From assembly GCA_009936765.1 (NCBI GenBank), contig JAACDL010000075.1, positions 1 to 5,200 of the forward strand: 5,200 nt of DNA, read 5' to 3'. The position numbers were made by a program, and so were the translations under genes. The notes under the pieces are model-generated. The model was not told the DNA's origin and did not search any database. It was given only the letters and a program-made list of their open reading frames with translations. This DNA comes from Methanobacteriota archaeon (GTDB lineage: Archaea > Thermoplasmatota > Poseidoniia > Poseidoniales > Poseidoniaceae). Every line of letters starts with the position of its first letter. Position 1 is the stretch's first letter. Below, piece after piece: positions 1-4,754 of this stretch.

Positions 1-85
1 CGGGGCATTTCAATGCTATTTACAAGCCATCGGTTGTTCCGACATTAACCGGATGTTTGTTAAGTAAAGAACCACAGATTCAATT
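1..85. other. Window-edge stretch, possible 3' tail of an upstream gene
   Basis: No complete gene is visible here. On the + strand, the frame starting at base 2 stays open from the edge to a TAA at 65-67 and would encode about 21 residues, so the end of an upstream rightward gene is possible. The other two + frames stop at 46-48 and about 99-101. The fragment is too short to recognise a family. The AT-rich stretch TTAAGTAA at about 60-67 sits roughly 20-26 nt before the ATG at 86 and could serve as a TATA-like element for that gene, but this is weak. Confidence 0.2.
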
Positions 86-280
86 ATGGGTCATCTAAAA
101 GAAATCGACAAGGGATATTTCTCTCACCTATTTGGTGCTTGGAAAATGGCTGCATTTTTCGTATTAGGCGCTATACGCTGCATAATTCATGGTGTAGTTC
201 CAGATGTAGACACAACCTGCGCTCAAGATACTGCAAAAAGAGTGAATATGAACATTACAGTTACAGACTCAGCGCCGTGA
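86..280 (+). CDS. Small DUF6356-like membrane-associated protein
   Basis: This encodes a 64-aa protein. Residues 11-40 carry the pattern I associate with DUF6356 proteins, which are short and of unknown function: Tyr11-Phe-x-His-Leu, a small and aromatic stretch, one hydrophobic segment (about 22-35), then Ile-His-Gly-x-x-Pro at 34-39 and a polar tail. The single hydrophobic segment suggests membrane association. The ATG at 86 lacks a Shine-Dalgarno motif and is the only in-frame ATG before the conserved region; an in-frame TAA at 65-67 limits extension. The last 12 bp overlap the end of the convergent DUF454 gene. Family assignment is from remembered motif similarity only, and the coding call rests mainly on that match. 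Confidence 0.55.
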   Translation: MGHLKEIDKGYFSHLFGAWKMAAFFVLGAIRCIIHGVVPDVDTTCAQDTAKRVNMNITVTDSAP

Positions 281-775
281 TTTCACCATAGTGGCAACAT
301 ACAACATTCCCAATAACCCCACTGCAAGTATAGTGATTGAACCGAATGCGTGTTGGTCTGCCCCATTCCACGAAGAGGGATCAAACAATTCTCCATCTCC
401 TTTTGTGGAAACATACCACACAAAATACGCCGAGAGACTTACCATTAGAGCAATCATTGCAACGATTACCGCCTTAACATGCCGAGGAAGTGTCTTTCCT
501 GTTGCATAGTATTCGAATAAAGCGGGACCGAAGTACTTGTTTGTAAGAGTCCATCTAAACAACTTTTCATTGGATAGAGAAAATAGGAATGCCGCTGGAA
601 CTGCCCAGGAAACAGTAGGCCATCCCGGGACCCAAATTCCAATTATCGCAAATGCGATGAATACCGACCCTAGCCCTATGTAGATTCTACTTTTGATAGG
701 ACTGCTGATAACAGCATATTTTTCGACGACCGCATCGACACTGTCCAAGCGGTCATCCATGGTTGCGGGGACCAT
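269..775 (-). CDS. DUF454 (YbaN-family) inner-membrane protein
   Basis: This is a 168-aa protein of the DUF454/YbaN family, whose members are small integral membrane proteins of unknown biochemical role. The family signature is clear: a first helix (about 31-47) running into Gly-Ile-Trp-Val-Pro-Gly-Trp-Pro-Thr (46-54), a second helix (about 53-68), then Phe-Ser-Leu-Ser-Asn-Glu (65-70), a Leu-x-Arg-Trp segment and Tyr-Phe-Gly-Pro (81-84), and a Pro-Arg-x-x-Lys (97-101) before the third helix (101-121). A fourth hydrophobic segment lies at 143-163, past the usual family core, and the chain ends in basic Lys-Ser-Arg-Arg. The ATG at 773-775 directly follows GGTGAT, which can pair with archaeal 16S rRNA though at short spacing. 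A second ATG at 758-760 has no such motif. The gene is divergent from purN and overlaps its convergent neighbour by 12 bp. Confidence 0.85.
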   Translation of the reverse strand: MVPATMDDRLDSVDAVVEKYAVISSPIKSRIYIGLGSVFIAFAIIGIWVPGWPTVSWAVPAAFLFSLSNEKLFRWTLTNKYFGPALFEYYATGKTLPRHVKAVIVAMIALMVSLSAYFVWYVSTKGDGELFDPSSWNGADQHAFGSITILAVGLLGMLYVATMVKSRR

Positions 776-841
776 ATCACCATTATCAAAGATAGCATTG
801 TTCAGCCGAAGGCATATTGCAGGGCTCGCTATCGCAGTAAC
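776..841. promoter_or_regulatory. Divergent spacer between the DUF454 gene and purN
   Basis: This 66-bp spacer must hold both outward promoters if the two genes are not read from further away. For purN, CATATT at 813-818 lies 24-29 nt upstream of the ATG, where a TATA box would sit for a leaderless archaeal transcript. No Shine-Dalgarno motif precedes purN, which agrees with that reading. On the other strand GGTGAT (776-781) abuts the DUF454 ATG. The element assignments are inferred from spacing and composition only. Confidence 0.35.
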
Positions 842-1480
842 ATGACAGAGGAATGGATTCTCCCTAGAGAGGGGACTCCAAGTGACCCATTGCGCCTCGC
901 GGTTCTAATCTCGGGCTCAGGTTCAGGGATGGAGGCGTTGTTACTTCATCAGGAATCTAAGGATTGTTTGCACGTGACAAATGTTGTAATTAGTGACCGA
1001 GAGGGCATCGCAGGATTAGAAAAAGCGCAAAAGCACGATGTGACTTCAGTTGTAGTGCCACTCCCTGATATCGAAAATAAAGATGAACGTAGATTATTGC
1101 ACGAACAAGAAGTTAACGAGGTCTTAGCTGATTATGGAATAGAGGCAATAATTCTTTCAGGATATATGAGAATTCTATCTCCTTCATTTGTCAAACCATG
1201 GGCGGGGCGTTTGTTGAACATACACCCATCTTTGTTACCGGAATTTCCCGGGGCACATGCTCACAGGGATGCGATAAAAGCAGGCGTAACAAAGTCGGGA
1301 TGCACTGTTCATTTTGTCGACAGTGGGATGGACACAGGACCAATTATTGCGCAACAAGAAGTCACAGTTCTTCATACAGATGATGAAAATTCACTGTCTG
1401 AAAAAGTAAAACTCAAGGAATACATTCTATATCCTAAAGTTATCGATCTTATTGCTTCAGGAAACGTTGAATCTCCATAA
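842..1480 (+). CDS. purN: Phosphoribosylglycinamide formyltransferase (GAR transformylase)
   Basis: PurN transfers a formyl group from 10-formyltetrahydrofolate to glycinamide ribonucleotide in cytoplasmic purine synthesis. The 212-aa product covers the whole family fold after a 17-residue extension. Visible motifs are the phosphate-binding loop Leu-Ile-Ser-Gly-Ser-Gly-Ser-Gly (22-29), the Ser-Gly-Tyr-Met-Arg-Ile-Leu-Ser stretch (106-113), Leu-Leu-Asn-Ile-His-Pro-Ser-Leu-Leu-Pro (124-133) with catalytic Asn126 and His128, Pro-Gly-Ala-His-x-His (136-141), and Met-Asp-Thr-Gly-Pro-Ile (163-168) with catalytic Asp164. The loop reads Gly-Ser-Gly where many bacterial enzymes have Gly-Ser-Asn; such variants exist in the family, and the catalytic triad is intact. 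The ATG at 842 has no Shine-Dalgarno motif. Its 3' end overlaps the convergent mobA end by 32 bp. Confidence 0.95.
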   Translation: MTEEWILPREGTPSDPLRLAVLISGSGSGMEALLLHQESKDCLHVTNVVISDREGIAGLEKAQKHDVTSVVVPLPDIENKDERRLLHEQEVNEVLADYGIEAIILSGYMRILSPSFVKPWAGRLLNIHPSLLPEFPGAHAHRDAIKAGVTKSGCTVHFVDSGMDTGPIIAQQEVTVLHTDDENSLSEKVKLKEYILYPKVIDLIASGNVESP

Positions 1481-1940
1481 ACTCCTCAGGAGTATTCGTG
1501 TTTCTAGCCTTCAATCCACCGTCACAAGTTGGAAAGGACTCAAATATTTCTGAAATTTTGGTTGATTTTACCACCATCTCGTTCGAATCGAAATTAGCTA
1601 AAAGAGGCTGCCTAACGCCGTTATCATCTACGGGAACGCCGCGAATACCATCGAATAACTCTGAGTCTGCTAAGTATGCATCACAAGGTGCTAATTGAAT
1701 CCGGCCTTCTATTCGAGAAACCAATTCAAAAATAGACTCTCCAAGAGAATCTGCCAGATCTGGAATACATTCTAACTCGAATAATTCCGCCCTTTCAAGA
1801 GTCCCACACATCACAATAATTCGTTCGCAACCGGACGAATTCATTTCTCTGGCGAGACGATTGACATTAGAATTAATTAGAGATTTATCTTGACCCATAC
1901 GAGAAGAATTACCTCCGGCAAGAATTATTCCGGTGTACAG
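1449..1940 (-). CDS. mobA: MobA-like molybdenum cofactor guanylyltransferase, CTG start
   Basis: MobA transfers GMP from GTP to molybdopterin cofactor. The product has the nucleotidyltransferase signature Ile-Leu-Ala-Gly-Gly-Asn-Ser-Ser-Arg-Met-Gly-Gln-Asp-Lys (6-19), Leu-Ala-Pro-Cys-Asp (83-87) with the likely Mg-binding Asp87, Arg-Gln-Pro (110-112), and the MobA-typical C-terminal Asn-Thr-Asn-Thr-Pro-Glu-Glu (147-153). The first ATG (1896-1898) falls inside the signature and would delete Leu-Ala-Gly-Gly, so it cannot be the true start. Upstream, before the in-frame TGA at 1950-1952, the only usual near-cognate codon is CTG at 1938-1940. It has GAGGTGAT before it, with GAGG 7 nt from the CTG. 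This gives 163 aa, shorter than the roughly 190-200 of bacterial MobA; the Gly-Pro-Leu-Ala-Gly loop is not recognisable. It is the last gene of the leftward cluster. A related NTP-transferase activity is possible. Confidence 0.82.
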   Translation of the reverse strand: MYTGIILAGGNSSRMGQDKSLINSNVNRLAREMNSSGCERIIVMCGTLERAELFELECIPDLADSLGESIFELVSRIEGRIQLAPCDAYLADSELFDGIRGVPVDDNGVRQPLLANFDSNEMVVKSTKISEIFESFPTCDGGLKARNTNTPEEFMEIQRFLKQ

Positions 1941-1943
1941 AAA

Positions 1944-1951
1944 ATCACCTC
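1944..1951 (-). promoter_or_regulatory. Strong Shine-Dalgarno site deciding the CTG start of mobA
   Basis: On the leftward transcript this reads GAGGTGAT, an 8-nt match to the complement of the usual archaeal 16S rRNA 3' end. The GAGG core ends 7 nt before the CTG at 1940. The motif overlaps the TGA stop of the preceding 69-aa gene (1950-1952), so termination and reinitiation happen within one ribosome footprint. Confidence 0.75.
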
Positions 1952-2159
1952 AGTGCATTGAATCTAAACCATCTAATGACAGTTCAACTTCTCCTAATAG
2001 TTCATGTACTCTAGAAAGTAAAGCCCTACGTTCTTTAGAAGAACGGGCTTGTGGCAACCATTCTAATAGCCGCCGAATATCTTGAGCGTCTCTTGTAACA
2101 GTCCAATTGAGAACATCTTCCAACACAGGATCGTCTGCGGGTAGAAACCGGTCTGCCAT
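1950..2159 (-). CDS. Small helical protein of unknown function
   Basis: This encodes 69 aa that I do not recognise. The sequence is charged and amphipathic, with no membrane segment or Cys. Likely helices are at about 11-36 (Pro-Val-Leu-Glu-Asp-Val-Leu, then Arg-Arg-Leu-Leu-Glu-Trp-Leu) and 40-65 (Ser-Lys-Glu-Arg-Arg-Ala-Leu-Leu, then Glu-Leu-Leu-Gly-Glu-Val-Glu-Leu), which suggests a helical hairpin that could bind a partner. The ATG at 2157-2159 is preceded by AGGAG with a 4-nt spacer, and its TGA is embedded in the mobA ribosome site. It lies third in the leftward cluster, 30 bp after the 191-aa gene and 9 bp before mobA. The coding call rests on the ribosome site, tight packing and coupling rather than on homology. 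Confidence 0.65.
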   Translation of the reverse strand: MADRFLPADDPVLEDVLNWTVTRDAQDIRRLLEWLPQARSSKERRALLSRVHELLGEVELSLDGLDSMH

Positions 2160-2163
2160 ATCA

Positions 2164-2179
2164 CTCCTAGTGAAAGGAG
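2164..2179 (-). promoter_or_regulatory. Hairpin masking the ribosome site of the 69-aa gene
   Basis: On the leftward transcript CTCCT (2179-2175) can pair with AGGAG (2168-2164) across the 6-nt loop TTCACT, burying the Shine-Dalgarno core 4 nt before the ATG at 2159. Two further G-U pairs could extend it outward. A competing hairpin, TCACT with AGTGA around an AGG loop (2161-2173), would leave part of the site exposed. The upstream stop is 10 nt before the stem, so a terminating ribosome would open it. The pairings are visible in the sequence; the regulatory role is inferred. Confidence 0.4.
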
Positions 2180-2189
2180 CAACAAAAAC

Positions 2190-2765
2190 TCACGCGTCTA
2201 GGGAGCGCTGCCGAATACGTTCGAACAACTCTCCTCCTGGCGGAGTATTACGAACCATCTCGACATATTCTTGTTTCATGGATAGTGATGCTATTAACAT
2301 ACAATTTTGTTTCTGAATATCGGATGATTGCCAGTTATTAAAAAATTGAACAGGGGGGACTTCTCTTCCAGAGCGCTTGATTTCTTCAGCCATTTCTAAG
2401 AATAAATCAATCGGTATTCCTTTGTTGATTATTTGTAGCATCTTTGCCCACGCATCACCTTCGATGTTAGCTATTAGCAAGCCAATCAATTTGACATCTT
2501 CTCTCCCACAGCGTTTCCAAAGCCTTTGAATCAAATCATCACACCTATCTTGGTGCTCTGTCAACAACCAAGAAGCGATTCTTCTCATCGTCGGGTCATC
2601 GGTTCCTATGTGGAAAGATAGGCCACTCATGGCTAGTAATTTGTCAGTGATCAAACGATTGACCAAAACCTGTGGTCCAGAATCGTAGGCCTTTTTGATG
2701 AATGCAAGCGATTTCCTGCCCTTGGGCAAACCTTCGTCGAATAACCGTTCGAGGTCATCGGCCAC
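2190..2765 (-). CDS. Uncharacterised helical protein, possibly HEAT/AlkD-like
   Basis: This 191-aa protein is predicted soluble and almost wholly helical, with no signal peptide or membrane segment. I do not recognise it firmly. Residues 57-100 (Met-Arg-Arg-Ile-Ala-Ser-Trp-Leu-Leu, then Leu-Ile-Gln-Arg-Leu-Trp and Lys-Leu-Ile-Gly-Leu-Leu-Ile) and 137-161 (Phe-Phe-Asn-Asn-Trp, then Met-Leu-Ile-Ala-Ser-Leu) resemble the paired helices of HEAT-like repeats such as those of AlkD-type DNA glycosylases. I cannot identify an active-site Asp, so enzyme function is not claimed. The GTG start at 2763-2765 has GAGGTG before it, with GAGG 7 nt from the GTG. That site overlaps the TGA of the TerB-like gene upstream. 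Second gene of the leftward cluster. Confidence 0.75.
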   Translation of the reverse strand: MADDLERLFDEGLPKGRKSLAFIKKAYDSGPQVLVNRLITDKLLAMSGLSFHIGTDDPTMRRIASWLLTEHQDRCDDLIQRLWKRCGREDVKLIGLLIANIEGDAWAKMLQIINKGIPIDLFLEMAEEIKRSGREVPPVQFFNNWQSSDIQKQNCMLIASLSMKQEYVEMVRNTPPGGELFERIRQRSLDA

Positions 2766-2770
2766 AATAC

Positions 2771-2776
2771 CACCTC
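2771..2776 (-). promoter_or_regulatory. Shine-Dalgarno site overlapping the TerB-like stop codon
   Basis: On the leftward transcript the sequence TGAGGTGGTATTGTG joins two genes: TGA (2775-2777) ends the TerB-like gene, GAGGTG is the ribosome site, and GTG (2763-2765) starts the next gene 9 nt after the stop. This geometry is the same as at the junction before mobA. Confidence 0.7.
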
Positions 2777-3305
2777 AAGCACTCTTGGTTCGAACGCTAT
2801 CGAACAGACTACCAACAAGTGAGACACTATCTTTGAGAGTTCCCAGTAGTTTATCTACGACATTTTCATCTTCGGTTTTCTGACGAATCATATCTCGCAA
2901 ATCTGCTTCAATTCTTGAGTGATCATCATCATCAATGCAGAATATACCCCTTAGATGAGCCAATACTGCAAATTCGTCTTTGGACAATGAGGCGTTTACA
3001 ATAGCAACTTCGAAAACTCTAGTGTAAACTAATCGCTGTTCATTAGGAGAAACATCTCTTCCAGGTTCGGTATCTCTATTTTGCCGCATTGCAGCATAAA
3101 CGTCAGCCGGCTCCTCTGCAGTAAGGCCTAGTGCGTTAGCTAGTTTGATGATTAAGCGCTTCTCTTCGCGAGTTAAAACACCATCCCGAAGCATAATTTC
3201 GGTGGTTGACCTGAACACATCAAGTGCCCCGATATTCTCGCCGCTCACATACAAGCGAATACATTTCTTTACTTGAACCTCATTGATGCATCGACAAATC
3301 GACAA
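2775..3305 (-). CDS. TerB-like protein with two tandem repeats
   Basis: The 176-aa product looks like a soluble helical protein of the TerB-like superfamily, whose members are linked to tellurite resistance and stress but mostly lack known activity. The hallmark Leu-Arg-Asp-Gly-Val-Leu-Thr-Arg-Glu-Glu (39-48) is followed by the Leu-Ala-x-x-Leu-Gly-Leu helix end (55-61). A second, diverged copy at about 93-140 has Asn-Ala-Ser-Leu-Ser-Lys-Asp-Glu (104-111) at the equivalent place and an acidic Asp run at 125-128. A charged tail follows. The longest reading starts with TTG at 3303-3305 without a Shine-Dalgarno motif; TTATTGAA at 3330-3337 is at TATA distance for a leaderless message. GTG at 3246-3248 (residue 20) is an alternative start that keeps both repeats. 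First gene of the leftward cluster. Confidence 0.75.
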   Translation of the reverse strand: MSICRCINEVQVKKCIRLYVSGENIGALDVFRSTTEIMLRDGVLTREEKRLIIKLANALGLTAEEPADVYAAMRQNRDTEPGRDVSPNEQRLVYTRVFEVAIVNASLSKDEFAVLAHLRGIFCIDDDDHSRIEADLRDMIRQKTEDENVVDKLLGTLKDSVSLVGSLFDSVRTKSA

Positions 3306-3376
3306 ATTACGTTTTATTCAAAGACAGGGTTCAATAAGGGGTGGGGGGTGCGAGTAATTGTTCAAATCTGATTCAC

Positions 3377-3409
3377 GACCATAAAACGCCGCAAATTTGG
3401 CGTGTGGTC
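3377..3409 (+). repeat. Two-part inverted repeat upstream of dnaG
   Basis: GACCA (3377-3381) pairs with TGGTC (3405-3409), and nested inside it ACGCC (3386-3390) pairs with GGCGT (3399-3403). The arms are separated by TAAA on the left and a single G on the right, and the 8-nt centre is GCAAATTT. CAAATTTG (3392-3399) is itself a perfect palindrome. It could be a protein-binding site or fold in a dnaG leader. No T-run follows, so it is unlikely to be a terminator. Confidence 0.45.
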
Positions 3410-3463
3410 ACCCTGAAAATGTGCCGAAAGGCTAACGATTAGGGATTGATTAAAGCCGAGAAC

Positions 3464-3470
3464 AAGGAGA
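3464..3470 (+). promoter_or_regulatory. Shine-Dalgarno site of dnaG
   Basis: AAGGAGA lies before dnaG, with GGAG (3466-3469) ending 8 nt before the ATG at 3478. This selects that ATG over the in-frame ATG at 3538, which would begin exactly at the conserved domain but has no such motif, and implies that dnaG is translated from a message with a leader. Confidence 0.75.
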
Positions 3471-3477
3471 GATTCCA

Positions 3478-4704
3478 ATGGGAAGAAAAAACAACACAGG
3501 AGGAAGCAAAGGCGGGTCTGGAAAGTCCAACAAAGCCATGAAGTACCTCATTAAAGCAGACCTAAAGGTCAACGGAAACGTCCAGCGCAAGGACATTATT
3601 GGCGCGATCATGGGGCAGACAGAAGGTCTGCTTGGTGACGAACTAGAACTTCGCAAACTACAACGAACCGCAAGAATCGGCCACGTTGATGTTGAAGTAA
3701 AAAGTAGCGGCGGTAAAGTGAATGGAGAAATTCTAATTCCAAGCAGCATGGACAATGTAGAGACTGCAATTATTGCATCAAGTCTTGAAACAATCGATAG
3801 AATAGGGCCGTGTGCAGCCAAGATTACCGTAAAGGAAATCCAAGATGTACGTTCAACCAAGGTTAACGCAGTCATCGACCGTGCAAAGGACTTATTGTTG
3901 GTAATGGTAAACTCTGGAGATGCAGCAACAAAGACAGTAATCGAAGAAGTTCGAAGCGTACTAACAGTTGGTACAGCCAAGAATTTCCACGGATTAACCT
4001 GTGGTCCAAATGTCGAAACAAGCGATTCACTAATTATCGTTGAAGGAAGAAACGACGTTCGTAACCTACTGAACTTCGGAGTCAAGAATGCAATCTCATG
4101 CGATGGTGCAGGAACAATCAAGCAAGAATTACTTGATCTGGCCGCTACCAAAGAGAATGTCATATTGGCAATAGATGGTGACCGTGGTGGAGAAATGCTA
4201 TTCCGCCAATTGAATGAAACTATGAAGATTGATTTCGTTGCACAGGCCCCAGTAGGACAAGAATGGGAATTACTTCCTCAGAAGACAGCAACAAAGTGCC
4301 TATCTCAGAAGATGGAAACTGCAAAGTTTGCAGCCAAACTTCCTGAAGATGAACCTAGTGAAGACGCCGATGCTTGGCTCGAAGATGCGCCAGCAGAGGA
4401 ACAAGCGGAAGCACCTGCTGAAGTCCACGAATACTTTGACCATATTGCAGACTTGAAAGCAAACAATGCAGTATTCGTCAATGTTGACGGAACAGTATCA
4501 GATGCAGTCGGGCCATCCAAGCTCGCAGCCGCAGCAGAAGATGCTGATGGCGCAGTAGCAATCGTCTTCAACGGTGCAGTCAGTGATAGAATCCTTGACA
4601 TTGCATCCGAAGCAGCAATCGAGACTGTTGTTGGTACAAAGGAAGGCAAAGGCTTCGCCGCAAGAGACGATGTCAAAGCCTGGCTTACAGAGAAGCACGC
4701 TTGA
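3478..4704 (+). CDS. dnaG: Archaeal DnaG primase / exosome subunit
   Basis: Archaeal DnaG is a TOPRIM protein that is a stable part of the RNA exosome, where it favours poly(A)-rich RNA, and has primase activity in some species. The 408-aa product shows the family in full: a Gly/Lys/Asn-rich leader (1-20), the archaeal DnaG N-terminal domain from Met21-Lys-Tyr-Leu-Ile-Lys-Ala-Asp with Gly-Gln-Thr-Glu-Gly-Leu-Leu-Gly (46-53) and Arg-Ile-Gly-Pro-Cys (108-112), then TOPRIM with Ile-Val-Glu-Gly-Arg-Asn-Asp-Val (187-194; catalytic Glu189) and Asp233-Gly-Asp235-Arg-Gly-Gly metal-binding residues. An acidic Pro/Ala linker (about 288-317) leads to a C-terminal domain (about 318-408) with Val-Phe-Asn-Gly-Ala-Val (363-368) and Ile-Leu-Asp-Ile-Ala (372-376), as in the longer archaeal forms. 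It lacks the bacterial zinc and helicase-binding modules. Confidence 0.96.
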   Translation: MGRKNNTGGSKGGSGKSNKAMKYLIKADLKVNGNVQRKDIIGAIMGQTEGLLGDELELRKLQRTARIGHVDVEVKSSGGKVNGEILIPSSMDNVETAIIASSLETIDRIGPCAAKITVKEIQDVRSTKVNAVIDRAKDLLLVMVNSGDAATKTVIEEVRSVLTVGTAKNFHGLTCGPNVETSDSLIIVEGRNDVRNLLNFGVKNAISCDGAGTIKQELLDLAATKENVILAIDGDRGGEMLFRQLNETMKIDFVAQAPVGQEWELLPQKTATKCLSQKMETAKFAAKLPEDEPSEDADAWLEDAPAEEQAEAPAEVHEYFDHIADLKANNAVFVNVDGTVSDAVGPSKLAAAAEDADGAVAIVFNGAVSDRILDIASEAAIETVVGTKEGKGFAARDDVKAWLTEKHA

Positions 4705-4754
4705 GGCCACCATCAAGGTGAAGTTTCATCAGCAGACAGGTGTCATCTCCCGAT

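Larger units (their letters stand above)
3306..3477. promoter_or_regulatory. Divergent spacer between the TerB-like gene and dnaG
   Basis: This 172-bp gene-free stretch lies between two divergent genes and probably carries both promoters. On the leftward side TTATTGAA (3330-3337) and AATAAAA (3312-3318) are TATA-like. A G-rich tract, GGGG-T-GGGGGG, occupies 3338-3348. On the rightward side ATAAAA (3381-3386) is a possible TATA box for dnaG and lies inside an interrupted inverted repeat. GCC-GAAA-GGC at 3423-3432 is a 3-bp stem with a GNRA-type loop, too short to claim. No small gene was found. Confidence 0.5.

Noticed and set aside
291..509. Rightward open frame of 72 codons
   Set aside because: It is antisense to the well-supported DUF454 gene and has no recognisable features.
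842..871. Asn-to-Gly change in the PurN phosphate loop as a sign of inactivity
   Set aside because: Variants at this position occur in active members of the family, and the catalytic Asn, His and Asp are all present.
1198..1383. Rightward Cys-rich open frame of 61 codons
   Set aside because: It is out of frame within purN over its catalytic region; its Cys residues arise from the shifted reading of purN codons.
2923..2935. Short ATC trinucleotide repeat
   Set aside because: About four units, explained as the codons for an Asp run in the TerB-like protein; too short to call a repeat element.
3327..3348. Possible G-quadruplex in the G-rich tract
   Set aside because: There are runs of three, four and six G, but the last two are separated by one T and the six-G run cannot supply two three-G runs plus a loop, so a three-layer quadruplex is not satisfied.
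3450..4163. Long leftward open frame of 237 codons
   Set aside because: It lies opposite dnaG, whose protein matches its family over the same bases. The frame's product is Ser/Leu/Pro-rich with no recognisable domain, typical of an antisense shadow.
4305..4676. Leftward open frame of 123 codons rich in Ala and Ser
   Set aside because: It mirrors the Ala/Glu-rich C-terminal part of dnaG; its composition is explained by that gene's codons.
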